Below the pieces are notes generated by a model. That model made no database searches and had not been told where the DNA came from. It saw nothing but the letters and a program-made list of their open reading frames with translations. 7,010 nt of DNA from an uncultured delta proteobacterium (GTDB taxonomy: Bacteria; RBG-13-61-14; DRUE01): assembly GCA_903897985.1 (NCBI GenBank), contig CAIUDS010000449.1:1-7010 (forward strand), given 5' to 3'. Both the position numbers and the translations under genes were made by a program. Position 1 is the first letter of the stretch. Each line of letters starts with the position of its first letter. Shown piece after piece: positions 1 to 6,005 of the stretch.

Positions 1-331
1 GCCATAATTTCGCCTCGAACAGGTTGTCCTTGCCGCCGGGGTTATTGAGCGTCTGCTCGAAGGCCTTGGCGGCCTGGTCGTAGGATTGCTTCTGATAGTA
101 GAGCTTGCCCAGCTCGAGCTCGGCCTGCCCGAGCAGGTCCGAGTCCGGGTATTTTTTAATCAGGTCCTGGTACGCGCTGATGGCCGCGTCGGTCTTGCCC
201 GAGGCCGCGAGCTCCTGGGCTTTCTTCATATCCTCCGCGGAACGGCGGTTGCTCATATAGCCCGCGTAAAGCGTGGCCGCGAACAGCGACAGCATCAGCG
301 CCAAAACTATTGCCGGAACCCTTTTGCCCAT
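1..331 (-). CDS. Membrane-anchored TPR protein, N-terminal part (3' end off the left edge)
   Basis: The minus strand is open from an ATG at 331 to the window edge, giving 110 codons with no stop. Residues 5-25 are a hydrophobic stretch (VPAIVLALMLSLFAATLYAG) with basic residues before it (GKR) and after it (NRR), fitting an uncleaved signal anchor or signal peptide. From about residue 34 the sequence is helical and TPR-like: one repeat around A38-Y61 (KAQELAASGKTDAAISAYQD, then KKYPDS) and a second around A70-F91 (AELELGKLYYQKQSYDQAAK). This suggests a periplasm-facing scaffold of the YfgM or YbgF/CpoB type, but the family cannot be fixed from the N-terminus. AAGGGGG lies only 2 nt before the ATG, a closely spaced ribosome site; ATG at codon 13 is a poorer alternative because it shortens the anchor. 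The gene is divergent from the defence-like gene at 589. Confidence 0.82.
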   Translation of the reverse strand, partial: MGKRVPAIVLALMLSLFAATLYAGYMSNRRSAEDMKKAQELAASGKTDAAISAYQDLIKKYPDSDLLGQAELELGKLYYQKQSYDQAAKAFEQTLNNPGGKDNLFEAKLW

Positions 332-385
332 TGCCCCCTTATTGTCAACCCAATTGGCTTTGAGTCAAGTCGCTTCTCTGTGCAG

Positions 386-481
386 GCGACTTTCCTGTCC
401 TCCGACTTGTCCGCCGAAGCTTCAGCGAAGGCCGGAAGCCTCTTCTGGCTCGGCCTTTCGGTCGGCGAAGGAGGAAGTCGC
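386..481. repeat. GC-rich imperfect palindromic intergenic element
   Basis: The ends are inverted copies: GCGACTTTCC near 386-395 and GGAGGAAGTCGC at 470-481. Inside are a perfect 8-bp palindrome GAAGCTTC (416-423) and further complementary GC-rich pieces. Read in a plus-strand frame the core gives SAEASAKAG and in a minus-strand frame AFAEASADKS. From memory, such low-complexity peptide strings are typical translations of interspersed palindromic repeats in some uncultured bacterial genomes. No coding signal supports a real protein here. It lies in the divergent spacer between the TPR gene and the defence-like gene. Confidence 0.5.
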
Positions 482-513
482 GACGGCCCGAACATCTCGC
501 CCGCGCTTCACAT

Positions 514-542
514 TTGACAAAGTTTCCCAATGCCGGCATAAT
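514..542 (+). promoter_or_regulatory. Sigma70-type promoter for the abortive-infection gene
   Basis: A perfect -35 box TTGACA (514-519) is followed after exactly 17 bp by CATAAT (537-542), one mismatch from the -10 consensus. Transcription would begin near 549, leaving a leader of about 40 nt before the ATG at 589 or about 112 nt before the ATG at 661. It is the best promoter match I found in the window and points toward the AT-rich gene. Confidence 0.7.
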
Positions 543-588
543 CTTGACCAGCAGTTAGTTTAAAAAGCAGTAAATTGGAAGCCCCTAA

Positions 589-1488
589 ATGGGGGAGGAA
601 AACAGCGAGGAAAAGGAGGAGATCAGTGGCGATCAGGGCTCGAGCCGAAAAGGTTGTCTTATGTCTGGCTCTAACCGCAAAAAGTCAAGCGAGAAATCGT
701 TTCTTATGCAAGAAAAAATCAAAGCAGGTTTAACGGGCCAAGAAATAATTAGACTTGTTAACCGGTACATTGGCGGATCTGGCGGCTATCTTGGAGATTT
801 CACTTCTTACCGCGCGTATGCTGAGTTTTATCCGGAATATTGCAATCTCGATATAGATATCAATCAATATCAGGGCACTATCAGAACAAGGTTTATGACT
901 ATCTTGGAAAATTCACCACCCGATGTACAAGCAAAAATAGTTCGGGGCGTTCTGAAAAGATTCCCGCTGGATGCCCCAATTAAGCCCGGCACAAGGACTA
1001 AAGAACTTTACGATGAATTTTCCGATATTGGCGCCAGGCTGGAAGGCGCGTCACCAGTTGCAAGCCCTGAACCAAAAATTACGAGCGCAGTTGTTGAACG
1101 GGCAATTGCGGATGTAGAAGCCTTGATTCCGACAAGTGGAGCCGTCAGCGGAGTTGACCGAATCCATACAATGTTACATGGCTACCTTTGCGAAGTTTGC
1201 GATAGAAAAAATATTTCGTATAGCCAAGATGACAGCATGACAAGGCTATTCAAGATACTCCGTCAAGGTCATCCTGCTTTTCAAAATTTTGGCATGCGCT
1301 CAAAAGAGATTGAACGGGTCCTTCAATCCTTCGCCAATATCATGGACGCTTTGAATCCGATTCGAAATAACGCAAGTGTTGCGCATCCAAACGAAGAATT
1401 GCTGGAAAAAGATGAAGCAATGTTAGTGATAAATGTGGCGCGAACATTGTTGAATTATCTTGATGCTAAAATTGGCAAGGGAAATTGA
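589..1488 (+). CDS. Abortive infection family protein (Abi_C-like C-terminus, HEPN-like motif)
   Basis: The 299-residue protein has two regions. Residues about 48-125 form a conserved-looking N-terminal module (NRYIGGSGGYLGDF, AEFYPEYCNLDID, then QAKIVRGVLKRFP). Residues about 165-295 resemble the abortive infection C-terminus family, with RIHTMLHGYL at 191-200, LFKILRQGHPAF at 220-231, and DALNPIRNNASVAHPNEELL at 253-272. Within the last, R259 and H266 form R-X6-H, matching the RX4-6H catalytic motif of HEPN ribonucleases, so an RNA-cleaving, phage-triggered growth-arrest role is a reasonable inference. It is cytoplasmic, with no signal peptide or membrane segment. The gene is far more AT-rich than its neighbours, suggesting transfer. 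Start: the ATG at 589 has GGAAG 7 nt upstream, but the ATG at 661 (275 aa) has AAAAGG 7 nt upstream and would drop a low-complexity Glu/Ser-rich leader; either is possible. Family call is from remembered motifs. Confidence 0.82.
   Translation: MGEENSEEKEEISGDQGSSRKGCLMSGSNRKKSSEKSFLMQEKIKAGLTGQEIIRLVNRYIGGSGGYLGDFTSYRAYAEFYPEYCNLDIDINQYQGTIRTRFMTILENSPPDVQAKIVRGVLKRFPLDAPIKPGTRTKELYDEFSDIGARLEGASPVASPEPKITSAVVERAIADVEALIPTSGAVSGVDRIHTMLHGYLCEVCDRKNISYSQDDSMTRLFKILRQGHPAFQNFGMRSKEIERVLQSFANIMDALNPIRNNASVAHPNEELLEKDEAMLVINVARTLLNYLDAKIGKGN
613..733 (+). other. Strong Shine-Dalgarno and out-of-frame 35-codon mini-ORF inside the 5' end of the defence-like gene
   Basis: AAGGAGG (613-619), the best ribosome-binding match in this region, lies 6 nt before a GTG at 626. 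That GTG opens a frame of 35 codons ending in TAA at 731-733, one base out of phase with the main gene, and the frame spans the alternative ATG at 661. It could be a leader peptide coupling translation to the downstream start, a relic of a shifted N-terminus, or chance in a purine-rich stretch. Nothing in the short peptide is recognisable. Confidence 0.2.
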
Positions 1489-1550
1489 ACGGCATCAGAA
1501 TTTTTCGGATCGCGCCTAAAGGCAATCGCCCAGATCAGCGCAATGCGTTG

Positions 1551-1612
1551 AATCTCAAATCTCAAAGCTCAGATCTCAGAAATTCTCTGCGTCCATCTGT
1601 GCTAATCTGTGG
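1551..1612. repeat. Short simple-sequence repeats in the gap after the defence-like gene
   Basis: The 1489-1636 spacer contains no gene and no convincing terminator. It holds an imperfect run of ATCTCAAA-like units (1551-1587) and then a duplicated ATCTGTG (within 1594-1612). Such phrases are often scattered through intergenic regions of some bacterial genomes; here I can only show the local repetition. Confidence 0.4.
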
Positions 1613-1636
1613 ATGACAATGAATTCCGTATGAGCG

Positions 1637-1783
1637 TTAGGCGAATTTGGAAAGGTCCAGATTATTTTTGGCCAGGAGTTCGAGCAGGGAGATTTTGGCC
1701 GAGTCGGTGTCGGTGATGAGGGACTCGAGGGTGTCAATCTGCCGGGCGGCGTGGCAGGTATCTGGGGCAACGAGAGTGATGGC
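1637..1783 (-). pseudogene. 3'-end remnant of a DRTGG/P-loop (Pta N-terminal-like) gene
   Basis: On the minus strand, 47 codons ending in TAA at 1637-1639 align without gaps to the last 47 residues (298-344) of the intact gene at 2723-3757. The match is 38 of 47 residues, including an unbroken shared stretch IDTLESLITDTDSAKISLLE and onward to residue 333. The remnant has no start codon; homology fades at about 1783 and its frame meets a TGA at 1793-1795, so it cannot be a gene. Outside the identical central block many differences are synonymous (for example AAA/AAG, GCC/GCG, AAT/AAC), so it descends from a homologue that diverged under selection before being truncated, not from a recent copy of the neighbour. 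Confidence 0.88.
1673..1738 (-). repeat. 66-bp perfect direct repeat, left copy
   Basis: Identical base for base to 2759-2824, in the same orientation, 1086 bp apart. It encodes 22 codons of the gene remnant (the equivalent of residues 312-333 of the intact protein). On each side, identity drops to about 67-72%. Confidence 0.93.
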
Positions 1784-1846
1784 CCGCGCCGCTCACCCTC
1801 GTGCCCTCGGCCCCCGCCCCAAAGCCGATCCATACCGAGCGAAAAC

Positions 1847-1884
1847 AGCAAGTAGGCAAGTAAGCGCCTACTTGCCTACTTGCT
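1847..1884. repeat. 38-bp hairpin repeat, copy 1 (perfect 16-bp stem)
   Basis: The left arm AGCAAGTAGGCAAGTA (1847-1862), a six-base loop AGCGCC, and the right arm TACTTGCCTACTTGCT (1869-1884) form a perfect 16-bp stem. Each arm is itself nearly two copies of the 8-mer AGCAAGTA/GGCAAGTA. No T-run follows on either strand, so it is not a standard intrinsic terminator. A second copy lies at 2601-2638, and similarity extends about 15 bp beyond the right arm in both. Confidence 0.9.
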
Positions 1885-2013
1885 CCAATTGTCTCGGGGC
1901 GATAGAATTACAGGCAAATAAAAAGTGGGCCGAAATGGAGCGAGATTGGTTGGGGGATGGAATGCGTTGGAAAGGATCGCGGCGAGATTAAACCACCGGA
2001 CGTGAAGATGGCC

Positions 2014-2033
2014 TGCTTAAATTATTTCTAAGC
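2014..2033 (+). promoter_or_regulatory. Possible promoter/operator of the Rrf2 gene
   Basis: Just before the ribosome site, an AT-rich patch in otherwise GC-rich DNA is bracketed by the inverted pentamers GCTTA (2015-2019) and TAAGC (2029-2033). TGCTTAAAT within it could serve as an extended -10 element, but I see no matching -35 box. Rrf2 proteins bind AT-rich dyads and many repress their own genes, so autoregulation is a plausible inference; short pentamers can also occur by chance. Confidence 0.3.
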
Positions 2034-2043
2034 GGAGGGCGAC

Positions 2044-2478
2044 ATGGGACAAATTCTAAAACTTTCGGAACCGGCAGGCACGGCGTTTCACGCCATGGCG
2101 TTCCTGGCCGGCAAAGAGGACCAGTGGCGATCGGTTCGAAGGATGTCCAAGGCGCTCCATGCCCCTGAAGACCGGTTGGCCAAGGTGATGCAACTGTTGC
2201 ACAGAGAGCACCTGGTGGATTCGGTGATGGGCCCGCGCGGAGGCTATCAATTGGCGCGAGCGAGCGGCCGGATCAGCCTGCTGGACATTTATGAGGCCGT
2301 GGAAGGCAAACTCGGATCCTGCGACTGCCTGATGGGGCATTCGGTTTGCGCGGGCCGGAGGTGCCTGCTCGGCGGTTTTCTGGAACAGTCCACCCAGCGG
2401 TTCCGCGAATATCTGGCCCGGACCAAACTCTCAGAATTCAAGGGGCTGTTCCCCGGGGGGCTTTATCGCATCCCCTAG
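2044..2478 (+). CDS. Rrf2 family transcriptional regulator with a cysteine cluster
   Basis: The 144-residue protein has normal Rrf2 length. An N-terminal winged helix-turn-helix (about 7-70) includes the characteristic wing GPRGGYQLAR at 63-72, followed by the linker helix ISLLDIYEAVEG (77-88). Cysteines at 93, 95, 102 and 107 (SCDCLMGHSVCAGRRC) lie where IscR, NsrR and RirA bind a 2Fe-2S or 4Fe-4S cluster, so it probably senses iron-sulfur status, redox state, oxygen or nitric oxide and binds DNA accordingly. The spacing differs slightly from IscR (C-x5-C-x5-C), so the exact class cannot be assigned. The ATG at 2044 has GGAGGG 4 nt upstream. The gene stands alone, convergent with the acyl-CoA operon, between two copies of a hairpin repeat; whether it controls that operon cannot be told. 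Confidence 0.9.
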   Translation: MGQILKLSEPAGTAFHAMAFLAGKEDQWRSVRRMSKALHAPEDRLAKVMQLLHREHLVDSVMGPRGGYQLARASGRISLLDIYEAVEGKLGSCDCLMGHSVCAGRRCLLGGFLEQSTQRFREYLARTKLSEFKGLFPGGLYRIP

Positions 2479-2502
2479 CCCATCTCCCAATTGACGCGGG
2501 AT

Positions 2503-2565
2503 CAAGGCTCGGCCTTGCCGGGAGCGGAGGCCTTTCCCGCCTGCCTCTGCTTGCGCTCGCTCCCG
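2503..2565. repeat. GC-rich stem-loops after the Rrf2 gene
   Basis: A short hairpin CAAGGC-TCG-GCCTTG (2503-2517) is followed by inverted octamers CGGGAGCG (2519-2526) and CGCTCCCG (2558-2565), with a smaller pair GAGGC/GCCTC nested inside. It lies in the 244-bp convergent spacer 2479-2722, which contains no gene. It may slow or stop transcription from the Rrf2 side, but there is no T-run, so a terminator call is not justified. Confidence 0.4.
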
Positions 2566-2600
2566 CGTCCCGCCCAGGCCCTGTCAGCGGCCCCGATTAC

Positions 2601-2638
2601 AGCAAGTAGGCAAGTAAGCGCCTATTTACCTACTTGCT
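2601..2638. repeat. 38-bp hairpin repeat, copy 2
   Basis: This is the same element as 1847-1884 with two changes in the right arm (TATTTACCTACTTGCT), giving one G-T wobble and one C-A mismatch in a plus-strand fold. It sits in the middle of the convergent spacer between the Rrf2 gene and the DRTGG gene, where it could act as a transcription barrier in both directions. The left arm and loop are unchanged between copies. Confidence 0.88.
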
Positions 2639-2722
2639 CGAATCGGCTCGGGCATTTTGGGGTTCGACATTCACCGTTCCCCTTTAACCGTTAGCCTATG
2701 ACCTCGTTGCGCGCAATTAGCC

Positions 2723-3757
2723 TCACGCGATCTTTTGAAGGTCGAGGTTGTTTTTAGTCAGGAGTTCGAGCAGGGAGATTTTGGCCGAGTCGGTGTCGGT
2801 GATGAGGGACTCGAGGGTGTCAATCGCGCGGGCGACATGGTAGGTGTCTGAGGCCACGAGCAGGACCGGGATGTTGAGCAGGGTGGCGTTGTTGATGATA
2901 TTGGACGGGGGCTGGATGTTGTTGGTGAGCATGATCGCGGAGAAGTCCGACTCGAGCGCCGCCACCACCAGGTCGGAGCGGTCGCCGCTCGTGATCAGCA
3001 AATTGTTTTCCTTTTTGAAGGCCGGGCTGCGCACGGCCTCGTCCACCGGGAGCGCGCCGACGAAAGTATTCTTGATCACCTTGTTCAGGCCGGCCTCGCC
3101 CGCGATGACCTTGGCCAGCATGGTCTCGGAAAGGTAATGGGCGGAGAAATAAGTGAGCTCCTTGTAAAAGGGGAGAAGCCCGAGCACCGGGATGCCGGTG
3201 TTCTTGACGGCCGGGAGGTAGCTGATCTTGAAGTCTTCCACATCGTGCACCTTGTTGATGACGATTCCGAGCAGGCGGTCCTTGTGGAGGTCCATATGTT
3301 TTTGCAGGAACACGATGTCATCCATGATGGTGTCGTCATCCCCGCTTATTACCAGAACCATTTTGCATTCCAGGTGTTCGGCGAGCGAGATGCCGTCGAG
3401 AAACACCGAGGCGCCGTAGGTCAGGTCCTGTCCGGCCTCGATGAGCAGGAGGTCCTTGTCCGCGGAGACCCGGGCCGCGATCTCCGAAAGTTTTTTGCGG
3501 GTGGTCTCGCGGTCATACATATAGCGGAGCTTGGAATGGTGGAACCCGATGGTGATTTCCTCGGGAGGGTCTTTCAGGCCGAAGACATGGGCGAGGAGCG
3601 ACGAGTCATAATCCCACAGCCGTTTCTCGTGGTAGATCAGGCGGTCGCCCAGGGGCTTGATGTAGCCCAGCTTTTTGTTCAGGGCCTTGCCCAAGCCGAT
3701 GCTCAGGCTGGACTTGCCCGCGGATTTTCGAATGGATGCGATCACCAATTTTTCCAT
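2723..3757 (-). CDS. P-loop/DRTGG protein resembling the N-terminal part of long phosphotransacetylases
   Basis: The 344-residue protein begins with a BioD/CobQ-like nucleotide-binding domain (about 3-210) carrying the P-loop-like SIRKSAGKSSLSIG at 8-21, an acidic strand LLLIEAGQDLTYG at 103-115, and GIVINKV at 164-170. A DRTGG-type domain (about 212-320) follows, with ITSGDRSDLVVAAL at 255-268. This order matches the regulatory N-terminus of long Pta enzymes, but the catalytic phosphotransacetylase domain is absent: the protein ends where it would begin. It is therefore probably a nucleotide- or metabolite-sensing partner rather than an acetyl transferase. Its gene is last in a minus-strand unit, 12 bp after the acyl-CoA ligase. 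Its 3' end also occurs as a remnant at 1637-1783. The function is unproven for stand-alone members. Confidence 0.85.
   Translation of the reverse strand: MEKLVIASIRKSAGKSSLSIGLGKALNKKLGYIKPLGDRLIYHEKRLWDYDSSLLAHVFGLKDPPEEITIGFHHSKLRYMYDRETTRKKLSEIAARVSADKDLLLIEAGQDLTYGASVFLDGISLAEHLECKMVLVISGDDDTIMDDIVFLQKHMDLHKDRLLGIVINKVHDVEDFKISYLPAVKNTGIPVLGLLPFYKELTYFSAHYLSETMLAKVIAGEAGLNKVIKNTFVGALPVDEAVRSPAFKKENNLLITSGDRSDLVVAALESDFSAIMLTNNIQPPSNIINNATLLNIPVLLVASDTYHVARAIDTLESLITDTDSAKISLLELLTKNNLDLQKIA
2759..2824 (-). repeat. 66-bp perfect direct repeat, right copy (within the DRTGG gene)
   Basis: Identical to 1673-1738 and covering codons 312-333 of the intact gene. The exact match includes every third codon position, in contrast to the roughly 30% divergence immediately outside it. 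Confidence 0.93.
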
Positions 3758-3763
3758 AACCCC

Positions 3764-3770
3764 ACCTCCT
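3764..3770 (-). promoter_or_regulatory. Strong ribosome binding site overlapping the upstream stop codon
   Basis: On the minus strand AGGAGGT lies 6 nt before the DRTGG gene's ATG (3757), and its first base is the last base of the acyl-CoA ligase's TGA stop (3770-3772). This geometry favours translational coupling and supports co-transcription. Confidence 0.8.
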
Positions 3771-5884
3771 CAAGGATTGAGCAGCACCCGGACATCCAAG
3801 GCCGTGGCGCCCTGGCCGTATTCAAACACCACCAGGGGATTGATCTCCAGATCGGAGATGCTCGGGCACTGCGCCACCATGGCCCCCAGTTTTAAAACCG
3901 TTTCCACCACCCGGTCCATATCTTTTCTCTTCTCGCCCCGCACCCCGAGCAAAAGCGAATAGGCCCGGGTTTCCTCGATCATGCGCATAACCTCTTTCCG
4001 GCTCAAGGGCGCGGCCCGGAACGACACATCCTTCAACACCTCCACATATTTCCCGCCCAGGCCGAAGACGATGATCGGGCCGTAAATCTTGTCGCGGCGC
4101 GCGCCGATGATCAGTTCGGCGCCGGGCCGGACCTGCTCCGAAATCTCGACCCCCGCGATCACCGCGTCGGGCTTGAGGCTGCGGCAGCTTTGCAGGATGG
4201 CCTGGTAGGCGTCAATGACTTCGCCGGGATTGAGCAGGTCCAGGGCCACGCCGCCCACATCGCTTTTATGGATGATGTCCTTGCTCACGATCTTCATCAC
4301 CACCGGGTATTTGAGTTCGTCCGCGAATTTCACCGCCTCGTCCAGGCTCCGGGCCAGGCGCGAGGCCGGCGTGGCGATGCCCACGACCGCCATCAGTTCC
4401 TTGGCCTCGGGCGCGAGCAGGAAAGTTCGGCGGTCCTGCCTAACCTTCTGAAGGATTTGCTCCATCCGGGCCAGGTCCAAAGAGATTTCGGCGATTGGCT
4501 CGGGCGGGCTCGAGCAATGGCGGTAATGGGAATAGAGGGCGCCCAGGCAGGACACCGCTTCATAAACATCGGAGAAGACCGGCACGCCTTTTTGCCGGAG
4601 CGCATCAATGGCCGCTTCGGTCTTGGCGCCGCCGAACGCGGTGAAGATCAGGGGCTTTTGCCGGTCCGCGTATTCCTTCACGCTTTGTTCGATCATGGCC
4701 GCCAGGTTCTCGGAGTCGAACACCGCGGTTTCGCAGTAAAGCGACATCACGGCTTGAATGCTCGGGCTCGCGAGCGCGGACTCGAGCGCGGCGGTGTAGT
4801 GGGAGGCCCGGGCCTGGCCGGTCAGGTCCACCGGGTTTTTGAGCGAGCCGAAGTCGGGCGTGACCTTGCCGAAGGTCTCGCGCATCACGCTCGCATCGTC
4901 GTAAAGGTTGATCCCGAATTTTTCGCAGGCATCCGTGGCCATGACGCCGATGCCGCCGCCGTTGGTCACGATCACGGCGTTTTCTCCCGAGGGCATGGGC
5001 GAGTCGGCGAGGAACCGGGTCCAACTGAAGGCGTCCTCCAGGTTCTCGGCCCGGAGCACCCCGCACTGTTTCATGATCGCGTCAAAGACATTGTCCGCGC
5101 CCGCGAGCGAGCCGGTATGGGAGGCCGCGGCGATGGCGCCCCGGCGGGAGCGGCCGGCCTTGATGATCACCACCGGCTTTTTCCGGGCGGCTTCTTTGAG
5201 GACCCGGATGAAGCGTTCGCCGTCCTTGATCCCCTCGACATACATCATGACGATGGCGGTGCCCGAGTGCCGGATCAGGTATTCAAGCAGGTCCGACTCG
5301 TCCAGGTCCGACTTGTTTCCGACGGAGACCATGGCCGAGAGCCCGATCTTCTCGACCGCGGTCCGGCCGATCATGGCGATGCCGAGCGCGCCGCTCTGGG
5401 TGATGATGGCAACCTTGCCGGCGGAAATGTCCTTCGGGCCGAAGGTGGCGTTGATCCGGCCGGGCCCCGAGAAAATCCCGAAGATGTTCGGGCCTAAAAC
5501 CCGCATCCCGTGCTCATGGGCAAAGGAAACCATTTTTCGCTCTTCCTCGATATTGCCCACCTCGGAGAAGCCGGAGGAGATCACCGCCAGGAATTTCGCC
5601 TGGGCCGTAGCGCATTCCTGTACCGCCCCCATCACCAGCCGAGCCGGGACCACGATACAGACCAGGTCCGGTTCGTCCTTGACCTCCGCGAGCGCGGCAT
5701 AGACCTTGCGGCCCAGGAGCTCCCCGCCCTTGGGATTGATCGGATAGACCGGGCCGGGATAGCCGCTGGAGACGATGTTCTCGACCATTTTGTAGCCGAT
5801 CTTGTCCGGGCTGTGGCTGGCGCCGATGATCGCGACCGACCTCGGCTCGAACAGGTATTTTATGTCGGGCCTTTCGGGGGTCAT
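3770..5884 (-). CDS. Fused acetate/acyl-CoA ligase (ADP-forming), alpha-beta architecture
   Basis: The 704-residue protein has the full NDP-forming acyl-CoA synthetase layout. The CoA-binding Rossmann domain (about 8-135) starts with LFEPRSVAIIGAS. Succinyl-CoA-ligase-like domains (about 150-455) carry VAIITQSGALG and AAASHTGSLAG; H256 is the expected phosphorylated histidine. The ATP-grasp region (about 470-704) has VVMKIVSKDIIHKSDVGGVA, where H539 is the likely second relay histidine, and ends with DLEINPLVV, a typical metal/ATP site. It should convert acyl-CoA + ADP + phosphate to acid + CoA + ATP in the cytoplasm, reversibly; acetate is the default substrate guess. Length fits single-chain bacterial enzymes. 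The ATG at 5884 has only a weak ribosome site, but it places the LFEPRSVA motif at the usual distance from the N-terminus. It follows the CoA-transferase/GNAT gene by 121 bp. Confidence 0.93.
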   Translation of the reverse strand: MTPERPDIKYLFEPRSVAIIGASHSPDKIGYKMVENIVSSGYPGPVYPINPKGGELLGRKVYAALAEVKDEPDLVCIVVPARLVMGAVQECATAQAKFLAVISSGFSEVGNIEEERKMVSFAHEHGMRVLGPNIFGIFSGPGRINATFGPKDISAGKVAIITQSGALGIAMIGRTAVEKIGLSAMVSVGNKSDLDESDLLEYLIRHSGTAIVMMYVEGIKDGERFIRVLKEAARKKPVVIIKAGRSRRGAIAAASHTGSLAGADNVFDAIMKQCGVLRAENLEDAFSWTRFLADSPMPSGENAVIVTNGGGIGVMATDACEKFGINLYDDASVMRETFGKVTPDFGSLKNPVDLTGQARASHYTAALESALASPSIQAVMSLYCETAVFDSENLAAMIEQSVKEYADRQKPLIFTAFGGAKTEAAIDALRQKGVPVFSDVYEAVSCLGALYSHYRHCSSPPEPIAEISLDLARMEQILQKVRQDRRTFLLAPEAKELMAVVGIATPASRLARSLDEAVKFADELKYPVVMKIVSKDIIHKSDVGGVALDLLNPGEVIDAYQAILQSCRSLKPDAVIAGVEISEQVRPGAELIIGARRDKIYGPIIVFGLGGKYVEVLKDVSFRAAPLSRKEVMRMIEETRAYSLLLGVRGEKRKDMDRVVETVLKLGAMVAQCPSISDLEINPLVVFEYGQGATALDVRVLLNP

Positions 5885-5903
5885 CCCGTTTGCCGCCGGT
5901 TCA

Positions 5904-6003
5904 GATTAAATTGATTAAGCTGATTAAAATGATTAAGCAGGCGCCTCCCCCTCCGTAGAGAGGTGCCTTTAATCAGTTTAATCTTTTTCATCAGTTTGAT
6001 CCG
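5904..6003. repeat. 100-bp palindrome built of 9-bp repeats
   Basis: Four 9-bp units beginning GATTAA (at 5904, 5913, 5922 and 5931) are mirrored by four inverted 9-bp units of the type TTTAATCAG (at 5968, 5977, 5986 and 5995). The centre adds a near-palindrome GGCGCCT...AGGTGCC. The whole can fold into one long imperfect hairpin on either strand. It begins 2 nt after the stop codon of the CoA-transferase/GNAT gene and nearly fills the 121-bp gap to the next gene, so in the transcript it would act as a 3' stabiliser, attenuator or partial terminator. Confidence 0.88.
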
Positions 6004-6005
6004 TC

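Noticed and set aside
341..368. Minus-strand TTGACT-N16-GACAAT as promoter of the TPR gene
   Set aside because: It would start transcription only about 3 nt before the ATG, and the -10 matches consensus at only four of six positions.
1576..1851. Minus-strand open frame of 91 codons overlapping the gene remnant
   Set aside because: It is in a different frame from the recognisable DRTGG homology, which shows the ancestral coding frame, and its Pro/Ser-rich translation looks like non-coding GC-rich DNA.
1847..1884. Rho-independent terminator
   Set aside because: The stem is strong but no run of T follows on either strand.
1647..1991. Plus-strand open frame of 114 codons across the first hairpin
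   Set aside because: It runs antisense to the remnant and straight through a perfect palindrome, has no family resemblance and no good ribosome site.
1847..2638. CRISPR array
   Set aside because: Only two copies of the palindrome exist, 754 bp apart with a gene between them, and there are no regularly spaced repeats or cas genes.
3137..3895. Plus-strand open frame (252 codons) opposite the DRTGG gene and the end of the ligase
   Set aside because: It spans the junction of two well-supported minus-strand genes and resembles nothing; antisense shadow.
4190..5497. Long plus-strand open frame (435 codons) opposite the acyl-CoA ligase
   Set aside because: The His/Arg/Gly-rich translation is the usual antisense shadow of a GC-rich gene; the minus-strand ligase has clear domain motifs throughout.
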